Shown: positions 17,340-26,388, counted from the first letter of the stretch. The stretch is 64,000 nucleotides of DNA from Halieaceae bacterium UBA5044 (GCA_002416125.1 DIBU01000006.1:124001-188000), one strand, 5' to 3'. The notes: generated by a model not told the origin, from the sequence alone. Translations and numbers: made by a program.

Positions 17340-18290
17340 ATGAGCGACTGTCAACACCACCCCCTGATCATTCTCGGTTCCGGCCCCGCGGGCTACACGG
17401 CGGCCGTGTATGCGGCGCGCGCGAACCTGAAGCCGGTAGTGATCACCGGTATGCAACAGGGCGGGCAGCTGACCACCACCACCGAAGTGGAAAACTGGCC
17501 GGGTGGGCATGCCGAGTTGCAGGGTCCGGAGTTAATGCAGCAGATGCAGGCCCATGTTGAGCGCTTCGAAACCTCGGTGGTATTCGACCACATCGAGCGC
17601 GTGGACCTCTCCTCCCGACCGTTCCTGCTTGAGGGCAGCAGCCGCTACAGCTGCGATGCCCTGATCATAGCAACCGGGGCCTCGGCACAGTATCTGGGGC
17701 TGCCCAGCGAGGCGGCATTCATGGGCAAGGGCGTCAGTGCCTGCGCCACCTGTGATGGATTCTTCTACCGCAACCAGAAAGTCGCCGTGATCGGCGGTGG
17801 GAATACGGCGGTTGAAGAGGCTCTCTACCTGGCCAATATTGCGTCGGAGGTGGTGCTGGTCCACCGGCGCGACAGCCTGCGCGCGGAAAAGGTTCTGCAG
17901 GACCGCCTGTTCAAACGCGCGGAAGAAGGCAAGGTGCGCCTGCTCTGGAACCACACACTCGACGAAGTGCTGGGAGACACCAGCGGCGTGACGGGTATGC
18001 GGGTGAAAGCCACGGCTGACGGTGCGACCAGCGAACTGGACCTCGCCGGGGTGTTCATTGCCATTGGCCACAAGCCCAACACGGAGATGTTTCAGGGGCA
18101 ACTGGACATGAAGGACGGGTACATCACGATTCGCAGTGGCACCGAGGGCAATGCGACGGCCACGTCTGTCCCCGGTGTTTTTGCGGCGGGCGATGTTGGT
18201 GATCACATCTATCGCCAGGCGATCACCTCCGCCGGATTCGGCTGCATGGCTGCGCTGGACGCCGAAAAATACCTGGACAACCTGGGTTAG
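17340..18290 (+). CDS. trxB: Thioredoxin reductase
   Basis: NADPH-dependent flavoenzyme, 316 aa, which keeps thioredoxin reduced in the cytosol. FAD is bound by GSGPAGYTAAVYAARA at the N-terminus and NADPH by the VIGGGNTAVEEAL segment. The redox pair is Cys135/Cys138 in ACATCDGFF, at the same positions as in the E. coli enzyme to within one residue. The C-terminal FAD motif GVFAAGDVGD is intact. ATG at 17340 has GGGA about 10 bases upstream. aat starts 4 bases after its stop, so trxB-aat-bpt looks like one operon, as in Pseudomonas. Confidence 0.97.
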   Translation: MSDCQHHPLIILGSGPAGYTAAVYAARANLKPVVITGMQQGGQLTTTTEVENWPGGHAELQGPELMQQMQAHVERFETSVVFDHIERVDLSSRPFLLEGSSRYSCDALIIATGASAQYLGLPSEAAFMGKGVSACATCDGFFYRNQKVAVIGGGNTAVEEALYLANIASEVVLVHRRDSLRAEKVLQDRLFKRAEEGKVRLLWNHTLDEVLGDTSGVTGMRVKATADGATSELDLAGVFIAIGHKPNTEMFQGQLDMKDGYITIRSGTEGNATATSVPGVFAAGDVGDHIYRQAITSAGFGCMAALDAEKYLDNLG

Positions 18291-18294
18291 GCCC

Positions 18295-19011
18295 ATGCCG
18301 GGGATCGCCCGCCTGGCCCCCGGCGATGCGTTTCCGCCCTCCAGTCAGGCACTGACCTATCCCAATGGGCTGCTGGCAGCCGGCGGCGGACTGTCTCCCG
18401 AGCGCCTGACCGCGGCCTACCGGCGGGGTATCTTCCCCTGGTATGAGCCACCGCAACCCGTACTGTGGTGGACACCAGACCCGCGCTCGGTGCTCTACCT
18501 TGATGCCCTGCATGTGTCGCGTTCCCTGCGCAAGACCCTGCGTCAAACAACCCTGCAACTCAGTGTGGACCGGCGCTTCGCGTCGGTCATGGCGGCCTGT
18601 GCAGCGCCCCGGCGCGACAGCGAAGGCACCTGGATCAGCGATGACATGTTGCAGGCCTACCAGTCCCTGCACCGGCGGGGCATCGCACACTCGGTGGAGG
18701 TGCTCAGCGCCGGGGGCGAACTGGTCGGTGGCCTGTATGGTGTTGCGCTGGGACGCGTGTTCTTTGGTGAGTCGATGTTCTCCCGCGTACCCAGCGCATC
18801 CCGCATTGCCCTCGTGGCGCTTGTATCCTTGCTGCGCAGGGCAGACTTCAGGCTGATCGACTGCCAGGTGGAGAGCGCGCACATGAACAGAATGGGGGCA
18901 CGGCTGATCAGCAGGCTGGACTTTGAAGCGGAGCTTGCCCAGAATGTTGATGAGTGTATCGACCCGTCCATCTGGGTTTTGCCGACCCATTGCGGAGACC
19001 TGCTGCCGTGA
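18295..19011 (+). CDS. aat: Leucyl/phenylalanyl-tRNA--protein transferase
   Basis: N-end-rule transferase, 238 aa, which adds Leu or Phe to N-terminal Lys/Arg of substrates for ClpS-ClpAP. Family blocks are YPNGLLAAGGGLS (about 23-35), RRGIFPWYEPPQPVLWW (about 43-59), SEGTWISDDM and GGLYGVALGRVFFGESMFS. Length and all blocks are complete. ATG at 18295 follows the trxB stop by 4 bases. Its end overlaps the bpt start by 4 bases (GTGA), indicating translational coupling of the two N-degron enzymes. Confidence 0.97.
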   Translation: MPGIARLAPGDAFPPSSQALTYPNGLLAAGGGLSPERLTAAYRRGIFPWYEPPQPVLWWTPDPRSVLYLDALHVSRSLRKTLRQTTLQLSVDRRFASVMAACAAPRRDSEGTWISDDMLQAYQSLHRRGIAHSVEVLSAGGELVGGLYGVALGRVFFGESMFSRVPSASRIALVALVSLLRRADFRLIDCQVESAHMNRMGARLISRLDFEAELAQNVDECIDPSIWVLPTHCGDLLP

Positions 19012-19727
19012 CCTCATCCCTGCGGGATCTCAAGGTGTACACCACCTACCCTCATACCTGCAGCTACCTGAAAGACCAGGAAGCCACCACCCTGTTCATC
19101 GACCCGCGGCAGGAAATGGACCAGCTGCTGTACAGTCGTCTGTCACAAATGGGGTTCCGGCGCAGCGGTGACCACATCTACCGGCCACACTGTGGCCGTT
19201 GCAATGCCTGCATTCCGGCACGCATTCCAGTGCACAGCTTTGCACCCAACCGCGCCCAGCGGCGCACCTGGCGGCGCAACGCAGACCTTCGCGTGGAACT
19301 CAGCGCACATATCGGCGATGAGGCCGCCTATAACCTGTACTACCGTTACATTGAGCAGCGCCACGCCGACGGCGACATGTACCCGCCGGATCGCGACCAG
19401 TACATGTCATTCCTCAATGACGCCTGGGATTGCACACGTTACTACCGGTTCTTCGCGGAGGAACGCCTTCTGGGCATTGCCGTGGTGGATGTGTTGACCG
19501 ATGGATTGTCAGCGATCTATACCTTCTTCGAGCCTGAAGAGGAGCGTCGCAGCCTGGGCAGTTACGCCATCCTCTGGCAAATCGAACAGGCGCGACGTAT
19601 GGGCCTGAACTACCTGTACCTGGGCTACTGGATTCGCAACTGCAACAAGATGTCCTACAAAACCGCGTATCGCCCCCTGGAGCTGTATATCGACAGCGAC
19701 TGGCGGGAAGCCGAGACCGGGGGGTAG
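19008..19727 (+). CDS. bpt: Aspartate/glutamate leucyltransferase (Bpt)
   Basis: Bacterial protein transferase, 239 aa, homologous to eukaryotic ATE1; it adds Leu to N-terminal Asp or Glu and so feeds the Leu/N-degron pathway with Aat. The N-terminal ATE domain has TCSYL and the HCGRCNACIP cysteine cluster. The C-terminal GNAT-like domain has the LSAIYTFFEPE and YLYLGYWIRNCNKMSYK blocks. GTG at 19008 overlaps the aat stop and has GGAG 10 bases upstream. In Pseudomonas infA usually follows; here a convergent TonB receptor gene lies 18 bp downstream, so the accessory island begins at this point. Confidence 0.95.
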   Translation: MTSSLRDLKVYTTYPHTCSYLKDQEATTLFIDPRQEMDQLLYSRLSQMGFRRSGDHIYRPHCGRCNACIPARIPVHSFAPNRAQRRTWRRNADLRVELSAHIGDEAAYNLYYRYIEQRHADGDMYPPDRDQYMSFLNDAWDCTRYYRFFAEERLLGIAVVDVLTDGLSAIYTFFEPEEERRSLGSYAILWQIEQARRMGLNYLYLGYWIRNCNKMSYKTAYRPLELYIDSDWREAETGG

Positions 19728-19745
19728 CCCCGGCCGCGGTCGCAC

Positions 19746-22133
19746 TCAGAAATTCAGGCGCAGCTCGGCACCGTAGGTGCGCGGCGCCCCGACATGACCG
19801 TAGTCAAAGCCGAAGGTCTGCAGGTCCAGCGTAGAGGTGTAGTAATCCTCGTCGCTGACATTTTTCACCCAGACGCCCAGCTGCCAGCCCTCATCCGTCG
19901 AGAGGAAATCCAGGCGCAGATTATGCAGCCAGTATGCCTCCGAGGCGGTTCGCTCCGTGTTGTAGACATCGAAGTAGAAGTCATCGATGAAACTGGTATC
20001 GGCGCGCAGGGTGAAGGTCCCCTGCTCCAGCGTGGCGATATCCCAGGTGACAGCGAGGTTGAAGTTACTTGCCGGTGCCAGCAGCAGATCGTTGCCGGCA
20101 AGGTCGACACCGCTGAGCTCACCGCCCCTCACGTCGGTTGACAGAAGACCGAGACCCGCCTGCACAATCAGGCCCGGGCTGAGTGCAGCTTCCACCTCCA
20201 CTTCCATACCGGCAATTTCGGATTCATCAATGTTGACCAGCGTCTGTATGATGCCGTCAATATTGAGGAATTGCTGGTTGTCATAGCGGTAATAGAACGC
20301 GGCCGCGTTAAGGCGCACACCACCCTGCAGGAACTCGTGTTTCACACCCAGTTCGGCACCGTCCAGAGTCTCGGGCTCCACATAGGTCAATTCGGAGGGG
20401 TCGAGAAAGGCCTGGGCATTGAACGCGCCAGAGCGATAGCCGTGGCTGACGTTGCCGTAAATCAGCGTGCCTGCCTCGCTGGTGTAATCCAGTCCCAGCT
20501 TGCCGGTCCACTCTCCCTCTGTCTCGGAGCGCTTGCCGGCCCTTGCAAACGCATCCACGGGGTCGCCGGGAATGGTGTTGAGAATCGGCGTGCCGTCAGC
20601 CGCCGCCAGAATACGCGCAGAGAAGTCGCTCAACTCGGTTTTATCCCGGGTGTAGCGCAGCCCCAGGCGCAGGGTCCACGCCTCCGACAAGGCGAGATTG
20701 CCGTCGAAGTACGCCGCCTGGCTGGTACGCTCCTGATCGAAGGCGTTGTCGAACTGACAACTGGCGGGTGCGAAGTCGGCGAGACTGAATCCCAGACTGT
20801 TCAGCGTAGCCTCCGCATTCAGTCCTGCCTCGGTAATGGGTGCGCCGAGAAACGCGGTGCCGGCAACATCGGCGCAGTCAAACGCGTCAATGCTGCCATC
20901 CAGGTTCATATCCAGGTCGCTGTAGAAACCGATGGTGGTGGCGTTGTACACCTGCTCCTGGGACCAGTACAGGCCGGCGATAAAGTTGAAAGGGCCATCG
21001 CCGCTCGACGCCAGCCTCAAGTCCTGCGTGTACTGTTCGGCCTCGCCGTAATAGGGTATCGACAGCACTTCCAGCGGCGAGCCGTCCGTGTCTTCGGGAT
21101 TGAGTGCCTCTCCGTCATCCCAGGAGGTGATTGATGTGAGTTGGTAGCGATCATTCAACGCCCAGTTCACCGTCAGCGCCAACGCCTGGTTGGACAGCTC
21201 GCGCCGGGCGTCCTGATCGGATTCAAAGTCCCGAAAGTCCAGGCCATTGCGTTGATAATCGACCTTGTCCGTTGCTCCGAGCGCGTTGTACAACCCGTAG
21301 ACGCCACCGCCCAGGCCGTCGGCTGAGATATTGAAGGGCTGTATGCCGTAGTTCACCGCACGCTGATCGGTTTTCGTATAGCGCAGTAGCGCCTCGACAG
21401 TGTCCGACGGCTGCCAGGCCAGGGAGACTCGCAGCCCGTACTCATCAATCGCATTGCCGTCCTCGATGCCGGGGTTGCGGTTGTCGAACCAGCCATCGGC
21501 CTCCGTCCAGGTGCCTGCAATACGCAACCCCAGGGTATCCCCCTGCAGGGGTGTATCCACCGCACCGCTGATTTCCCGGCGGTTGAAATTCCCGTAACCG
21601 AGTGTGAGGTTGCCGCTGGTCTCGCCGTAACCCGGCGTCCGGGTGATGTAGTTGACGGCGCCGCCGGTGGAGTTTTTCCCGTAGAGCGTGCCCTGCGGGC
21701 CGCGGAGAACCTCGATGCGCTCGAGATCGAATAACTGTGCGCCCTGGATGGCAGGGTTGCCTTTGTAGACCTCGTCTATGTAGGTCGCGACGGGGCTGGA
21801 CTGGTTGAAGCTGTAGTCACTCATGGCGACCCCGCGCAGCGAGAAAATCGGAAACCCGTCCCCCGCCGTGTTCGTGGCCTGCAGGTTGGGTATCTGTGCT
21901 GCAATGTCGGTACCGTCCCTGAAACGGAACATCTCTATGTCGGCACCGGCGATGGCAGACACCGACACCGGCACATCCTGCAGGTTCTCACTGCGCTTCT
22001 GCGCCGTGACCACCACTTCCTCCAGCATCCCCTGCGCCGTGGCCTGCACGGCAACCGCGCTCACTGCCAGCGCGAGCGCTGAGGTGGCAAAGCCACGAAG
22101 GTGATTACCGCCGTTCAGATAAAGTGCGCGCAT
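19746..22133 (-). CDS. TonB-dependent outer-membrane receptor
   Basis: Outer-membrane receptor, 795 aa, of the large sphingomonad/Halieaceae-type TonB receptor group. A signal peptide (about 1-34, ending VQATAQG) is followed by a TonB box region EEVVVTAQKR (38-47), a plug domain with LRGVAMSDYSF and VLRGPQGTLYGKNSTGGAVN, and a 22-strand barrel ending in the aromatic-terminated RTYGAELRLNF. ATG at 22133 is chosen, with GGGGGA about 7 bases upstream; an upstream in-frame start adds only six residues. The ligand is unknown. It is divergent from the AraC regulator and adjoins the amine oxidase genes, so uptake of the oxidised substrate is a reasonable guess. Confidence 0.9.
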   Translation of the reverse strand: MRALYLNGGNHLRGFATSALALAVSAVAVQATAQGMLEEVVVTAQKRSENLQDVPVSVSAIAGADIEMFRFRDGTDIAAQIPNLQATNTAGDGFPIFSLRGVAMSDYSFNQSSPVATYIDEVYKGNPAIQGAQLFDLERIEVLRGPQGTLYGKNSTGGAVNYITRTPGYGETSGNLTLGYGNFNRREISGAVDTPLQGDTLGLRIAGTWTEADGWFDNRNPGIEDGNAIDEYGLRVSLAWQPSDTVEALLRYTKTDQRAVNYGIQPFNISADGLGGGVYGLYNALGATDKVDYQRNGLDFRDFESDQDARRELSNQALALTVNWALNDRYQLTSITSWDDGEALNPEDTDGSPLEVLSIPYYGEAEQYTQDLRLASSGDGPFNFIAGLYWSQEQVYNATTIGFYSDLDMNLDGSIDAFDCADVAGTAFLGAPITEAGLNAEATLNSLGFSLADFAPASCQFDNAFDQERTSQAAYFDGNLALSEAWTLRLGLRYTRDKTELSDFSARILAAADGTPILNTIPGDPVDAFARAGKRSETEGEWTGKLGLDYTSEAGTLIYGNVSHGYRSGAFNAQAFLDPSELTYVEPETLDGAELGVKHEFLQGGVRLNAAAFYYRYDNQQFLNIDGIIQTLVNIDESEIAGMEVEVEAALSPGLIVQAGLGLLSTDVRGGELSGVDLAGNDLLLAPASNFNLAVTWDIATLEQGTFTLRADTSFIDDFYFDVYNTERTASEAYWLHNLRLDFLSTDEGWQLGVWVKNVSDEDYYTSTLDLQTFGFDYGHVGAPRTYGAELRLNF

Positions 22134-22177
22134 GCTTGTTCCCCCAGACACTGTTGATTATTTGCCGCCACGTTTCC

Positions 22178-22199
22178 GCTGTGGATGGTAGCGCACAGC
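22178..22199. promoter_or_regulatory. Inverted repeat between TonB receptor and AraC genes
   Basis: GCTGTG (22178-22183) and CACAGC (22194-22199) form a perfect 6-bp inverted repeat with a 10-bp spacer, in the middle of the divergent intergenic region. It could be an operator; a repeat this short may also be chance. Confidence 0.3.
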
Positions 22200-22272
22200 C
22201 ACGGTGACAAGTTGACTCACTTCGCCATTTCATTGACACTCCCGGCCAATATCGCTGATCCTGGATGGGTTG

Positions 22273-23337
22273 ATGGCCACCTCGTCAGACCAATCCGATT
22301 GGGGCCTGGATGCCGGGTGGCTGATCGACTATCTCCTCAAACAGGGGCTCCGTGCGGAGGAAATCGCACGGCAAACAGGTATTCATGAACATCCCAGCAC
22401 CCTGTCCTTCCTCTCCATCGATGCGTATCTCTCGCTGTTCTCATGGGCAAGTCGCTGCCTGGATCGACCGCAACTGGGGTTGGACATCTCCCGCAAGCTG
22501 CAGCCTTCGTCACTGGGCCTCTATGGCTACTTGATGGACTACTCGCCCACCGTCGGTGCCCTCTTCGAGCAGCTTGTGCACTACCAACCCATCTTCATGC
22601 GCGGCATGGGCTATACCAAACTGGTGTCGGGGGGCCAGGTGGAACTCGAATGGACAATCAACCGCCCTGCCTGCGAAGGCGTGCGCCTCGACGTCGAGTT
22701 TACGATGAGCGCCCTGGTCCGCCTGCTGCGCATCAAGGTGGGAGACGCCGCCACGCCGCTCAGGGCGACCTTCAAGCACGCGGCTTCTGCGTCCGTGGAA
22801 GACTACCATGAAGCCTTCGGCTGCGAATGTAACTTTGGGCAACAGCAGAACAGCATGCTGTTTGCCGAGTCGATGATGCAGACGCCGCTGGCAGGGGCTG
22901 ACCCCCAGTTGCTCGACATCCTGAAAGTGCAGGCCGATACACTCCTGCAAGCATGGCAGCAACAGACCCGCTTCCTGGAGCGCGTGCGAGAGCTGATTGC
23001 TCGCACATTCGACCAGCCCGACGGTGGTGTGACGCTGGTCGCACAGCAACTGAACCTGTCACCGCGCACACTCAACCGGCGTCTCGCGAAAGAGGGCAGC
23101 AGTTACCAGCGCCTCCGTGAGGAGGTCGTGGTGCACATGGCCAAACGGGCACTCTCGGAATCACAGACGCCCATCGCTCTGATTGCCGGGGAGCTCGGTT
23201 TTTCAGAATCCAGCGCATTCATTCGTGCCTTCAGGCGAGCGGTGGGCGTCACGCCGCGCAACTATCGCGCCGAGGTGAAGCGCATACAGGGTGGCATAAC
23301 GCCCGCTTCAGGGGCGGCGCGGGAATCCACCTCCTGA
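22273..23337 (+). CDS. AraC-family transcriptional regulator (arabinose-binding-like N-domain)
   Basis: A 354-aa regulator with the N-terminal 'arabinose operon regulator-like' ligand domain (about 20-210, with GLDISRKLQPSSLGLYGYL) and a C-terminal AraC double helix-turn-helix (about 250-335, with VAQQLNLSPRTLNRRLAKEG and IAGELGFSESSAFIRAFRR). This architecture is shared with regulators of catabolic genes in actinobacteria and proteobacteria. ATG at 22273 is chosen; a TTG one codon earlier is possible. It lies between the divergent TonB receptor and the amine oxidase gene downstream, so it probably controls both. A phased direct repeat at 23386-23416 is a candidate binding site. Confidence 0.9.
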   Translation: MATSSDQSDWGLDAGWLIDYLLKQGLRAEEIARQTGIHEHPSTLSFLSIDAYLSLFSWASRCLDRPQLGLDISRKLQPSSLGLYGYLMDYSPTVGALFEQLVHYQPIFMRGMGYTKLVSGGQVELEWTINRPACEGVRLDVEFTMSALVRLLRIKVGDAATPLRATFKHAASASVEDYHEAFGCECNFGQQQNSMLFAESMMQTPLAGADPQLLDILKVQADTLLQAWQQQTRFLERVRELIARTFDQPDGGVTLVAQQLNLSPRTLNRRLAKEGSSYQRLREEVVVHMAKRALSESQTPIALIAGELGFSESSAFIRAFRRAVGVTPRNYRAEVKRIQGGITPASGAARESTS

Positions 23338-23385
23338 CCTCTCCTCTTTCACTCGCCGGCACGGAACGGCGCTGCAGTGCCCTAG

Positions 23386-23416
23386 TTGGCGCATTGCGTC
23401 GATCATTTGGCGGAAA
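23386..23416 (+). promoter_or_regulatory. Direct repeat, candidate AraC operator upstream of the amine oxidase
   Basis: TTGGCGCATT (23386-23395) and TTGGCGGAAA (23407-23416) are direct repeats whose starts lie 21 bp apart, i.e. two helical turns. AraC-family proteins, with two HTH motifs per monomer, typically bind such direct repeats. The site ends about 80 bp before the amine oxidase ATG. Confidence 0.45.
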
Positions 23417-23497
23417 ATGTCCAACATCCCGGTATGCCATCAGGTAGCCTTGGTGGCTTGCAGCATCGAATAACAGCCACACAGGGAGACTACATCA

Positions 23498-24949
23498 ATG
23501 AGCGAAGACAAGGTGACGCCCGAGCAGGGCCCTGGCTTGAATCGACGGCGTTTTCTGGGCGGTGCGACGGCAATCACGGCAGGCGCGGCGGGTCTGGTGT
23601 CCGGCCCACAGCAGGCCGTTGCGGTGTCAGGCGCAGAACAGGCCTGCAAGACTCCGGGCTGCGATTACGATGTGGTGGTCATTGGCGGCGGCAACGCCGG
23701 CGCAGCCGCCGCCAGGGACAGTATGAAGAACGGTTATCGGACCCTGTTGCTCGAAGCACGCAACCGGCTGGGGGGCCGCACGTTCTCCGCTGATCTGGAT
23801 GGCGATCCCGTGGAATTGGGCGGGTTCTGGATACACCACACGCAACCCTTCGTTTGGGCGGAGAAGGAGCGTTATGGCCTGGCGATCAAGGAAACGCCCG
23901 GCGCCGTCCCGGACAGCATGGTCCTGACCATCAACGGGCAACGTCAGGAGCTGAACGAGGCGCAAATCATGGAGGCGGTCATGGGCTGGCAGGCATTCAC
24001 CGATGCCGGACGCGCCATCCTGCCACGCAACTGGGATCTTCTGCATAACGCACCTGCGGCGCTGGAGGCGGACGCCATCAGTGTCAGCGACAAACTTCGC
24101 GAGGCCGATTTAAGCGACTTCCAGAAAGATTTCATCCGCGCCGTGGTGGCTACCATGGCGCACAACTCGCCAGACGCCATGTCCTACCTGGAGATGCTGC
24201 GGTGGCACCAGTGTGGTGGCGGCTACTTCCCGACCTTCATGGACTCTGTCGCGCGCTTCAGCCTCAAAGATGGTACCGCCGCCCTCGTAGAGCACATGAT
24301 CGCCGACGGCAGCCCCGAGGTTCGCCTGTCAACGCCCGTGAAGTCCGTGCAGGACACCGGGAACCTGGTGCGTGTGCAAACGACAAACGGCGATGTGATC
24401 AAAGCAGGCGCTGTCATCTGCTGCCTGCCGATGAATACCATATTCAATATCGACTTCACCCCACCGCTGCCGGAAGGCGTGGTCGAGGCGGGCAAAGAAC
24501 GCCACACGGGTGTCGGCTTCAAACTTTACGTGAAAGTGAAAGGGGATGTCGGCAACGTGCTCAGCTTTGCCGCCGATGGTCCCCTGGACTACCTCATGAC
24601 GTACAAACAGGCCCCGGATTACACGCTGCTGGTGGGCTTTGGCCAGAATCCGGATGCGCTTGATGTCTACGACGACGAGGCTGTGCAGGCGGCGGTTGAT
24701 GCGCTCATTCCCGGTGCAGAGCTGCTCAGTTCCCTGAGCTACGATTGGAACAATGACCCCTATGCCCGTGGGACCTACTGCTCGTACCGCCCCGGCTGGG
24801 TGGCGAAGTATTACGATGTGTTCCAGAAAGACCAGGGTAGAGTGCTGTTTGGCTCATCGGATCATGGAGAAGGCTGGCGCGGTTTCATTGATGGCGCCAT
24901 CGGTGCCGGAATTCTCGCCGCAGAGCGTGCCCGGGTTTTGCTGGGTTAG
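23498..24949 (+). CDS. Tat-exported flavin amine oxidase, NicA2-like
   Basis: FAD-dependent amine oxidase, 483 aa, close in overall pattern to nicotine oxidoreductase NicA2. A twin-arginine signal (NRRRFLGG, residues 15-22, then a hydrophobic Ala/Gly stretch) sends the folded enzyme to the periplasm. The dinucleotide motif is YDVVVIGGGNAGAAAARD (about 57-74), followed by LLLEARNRLGGRT and ELGGFWIHHTQPFVWAE. By alignment from memory, the aromatic-cage positions of NicA2 (Trp and Asn) are here Tyr427 and Glu458, so the substrate probably differs from nicotine. The Shine-Dalgarno is AGGGAGA. A cytochrome c gene follows 8 bp downstream; NicA2 uses a neighbouring cytochrome c, not oxygen, as its acceptor, and the same is inferred here. 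Confidence 0.88.
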   Translation: MSEDKVTPEQGPGLNRRRFLGGATAITAGAAGLVSGPQQAVAVSGAEQACKTPGCDYDVVVIGGGNAGAAAARDSMKNGYRTLLLEARNRLGGRTFSADLDGDPVELGGFWIHHTQPFVWAEKERYGLAIKETPGAVPDSMVLTINGQRQELNEAQIMEAVMGWQAFTDAGRAILPRNWDLLHNAPAALEADAISVSDKLREADLSDFQKDFIRAVVATMAHNSPDAMSYLEMLRWHQCGGGYFPTFMDSVARFSLKDGTAALVEHMIADGSPEVRLSTPVKSVQDTGNLVRVQTTNGDVIKAGAVICCLPMNTIFNIDFTPPLPEGVVEAGKERHTGVGFKLYVKVKGDVGNVLSFAADGPLDYLMTYKQAPDYTLLVGFGQNPDALDVYDDEAVQAAVDALIPGAELLSSLSYDWNNDPYARGTYCSYRPGWVAKYYDVFQKDQGRVLFGSSDHGEGWRGFIDGAIGAGILAAERARVLLG

Positions 24950-24957
24950 GGGGCAGG

Positions 24958-25353
24958 ATGCGCGGTGCAATGTGGTTTTCTCTGGCGCCGGCGGCGGTAC
25001 TCGCGGTGCTGCTGGCAAGCGGGCTTGCCCCCGCACACGCCGATGACCTGCGGGCAGAGGGGAAAAAGCAGTTTGCCAAGTGTGCGGCGTGCCATTCCAT
25101 GGCGCCGGAGGTGCACCTCATGGGGCCCAGCCTCGCTGGCCTCAACGGGCGCGAAGCGGGTAGTGTGGAAGGGTTTGCCTTTTCTCCCGCGATGCAGGAT
25201 TCTGGCCTGGTATGGGGGCGAGACTCGCTTTCGCAGTTCCTTGCCGCGCCGGCTGACGCCATACCCGGCAACCTGATGCCCTTTGGTGGCCTGCGCAAGG
25301 CGGAACAGAGAGACGCCCTGGTGACCTACCTTCTCGAGGCTGACGCACCTTAG
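24958..25353 (+). CDS. Periplasmic class I cytochrome c (probable oxidase partner)
   Basis: A 131-aa monoheme cytochrome c with a signal peptide (about 1-28, ending AHA). The heme site is CAACH (42-46) and the probable axial Met is Met107 in GNLMPFGG. The fold elements MGPSLAGLNGREAG and LVTYLLEADAP match small cytochrome c-550/CycN-like proteins. It begins 8 bp after the amine oxidase stop and is surely co-transcribed. The likely job is to carry electrons from the reduced flavin of the oxidase to the terminal oxidase of the respiratory chain. The gene converges with the HAD phosphatase gene (33-bp gap). Confidence 0.9.
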   Translation: MRGAMWFSLAPAAVLAVLLASGLAPAHADDLRAEGKKQFAKCAACHSMAPEVHLMGPSLAGLNGREAGSVEGFAFSPAMQDSGLVWGRDSLSQFLAAPADAIPGNLMPFGGLRKAEQRDALVTYLLEADAP

Positions 25354-25386
25354 CCGCGTGCCGGAAGGCAGGACTGAACGTGGCGA

Positions 25387-26388
25387 TCAATCCTGCCGTT
25401 TCGGAAACACTGCTTTCCAGTCGCGCTGCATATCGATGACCGTCCAGCCACGCGCACGCGCTTCGTCCAGCCCCTTGTCCAACCTGCCAACGTGTGATTC
25501 CCGGTCGTAGGCCCACTCGCGCTCGGCGTCAGTGTGATGCAGATATAACATGAAGCGAGGCCCCTGCCCCGCCGCCGTGTACTGCAGCATTTGCAGGTCA
25601 CCGTCAGAGTTACCGGAGGCGAATACGGGTCGGCGCCCGATATGGCTATTGATACCTACAGGCTTGCCCTCCTTGTCATCGATAAACCGGATTTCCGGCA
25701 GGCGCACCAGAACCGGCTTGCCCTCCCGCAACGCGAACTCCGTGACCACGCTGCTGCCGACGACCTGTTCCGGGGGTATGCCATAGACAGCTTCGGTCCA
25801 GGGGCGCATGAACTCAATGCCTCCGCCCGAGACAATGAACGTCTTGAAATCATTGGCCCGCAAGTAAGCCAGCAATTCCAGCATGGGCTGGTACACCATG
25901 TCAGTGAACAGCCGTCCGGTCTCCGGGTGCCGCGCGTTCGCAATCCAGTCGCGCACCAGCACCGCGAATTCGTCGGTGGTCATGCCCGCGTGTGTCGTCA
26001 TGATCAATTCATTGATCGCCGGCATGCCCCCGGCAAGCGCTGCCTTGACATCCCCCTTGAGCAGGGACGCAAAGGGCTCTTGGGATTCCCACTCCGGGTG
26101 CTGCGGCGCCAACGCCTTCACCCGGTCAATGGCAAAGAACAGCTGGAAATACATTGGTTGCTCGGCCCAGAGGTTGCCGTCGTTGTCGAAGGTTGCAATG
26201 CGTTCTGCGGGTGGAATGTAGTCCTCAGAGCCGGTTTCTGTAACGCGCTCGACGAAGGCGGTGATTGAGGACTTCGTGGCACCCTCCTGCCAGGACGGGA
26301 GTGGATCCGGCTCCGCCGCCGTGGCGGATAAAGCGGCAAGCAGCAATACCATGGCAGCCGTCAGCTGCCCGTACCTATCTCGTTTCAT
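25387..26388 (-). CDS. Periplasmic HAD-superfamily hydrolase (phosphatase-like)
   Basis: A 333-aa HAD hydrolase with a signal peptide (about 1-25, ending TATAAE), so probably periplasmic. Motif I is TFDNDGNLW with the nucleophile Asp68 and Asp70. Motif II is in TFIVSGGG, the lysine motif lies further on, and motif IV is in FASGNSDGD. A DND rather than DxD-T motif I with a secretion signal is known in a widespread group of predicted phosphoserine phosphatase-like exported proteins. The substrate is unknown. It converges with the cytochrome c gene and is not in the same transcript; whether it belongs with the amine oxidase module is uncertain. Confidence 0.82.
   Translation of the reverse strand: MKRDRYGQLTAAMVLLLAALSATAAEPDPLPSWQEGATKSSITAFVERVTETGSEDYIPPAERIATFDNDGNLWAEQPMYFQLFFAIDRVKALAPQHPEWESQEPFASLLKGDVKAALAGGMPAINELIMTTHAGMTTDEFAVLVRDWIANARHPETGRLFTDMVYQPMLELLAYLRANDFKTFIVSGGGIEFMRPWTEAVYGIPPEQVVGSSVVTEFALREGKPVLVRLPEIRFIDDKEGKPVGINSHIGRRPVFASGNSDGDLQMLQYTAAGQGPRFMLYLHHTDAEREWAYDRESHVGRLDKGLDEARARGWTVIDMQRDWKAVFPKRQD

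Noticed and set aside
22134..22272. Possible cobalamin riboswitch before the TonB receptor
   Set aside because: The gap is short and has no B12-box-like sequence; only a short inverted repeat is present.
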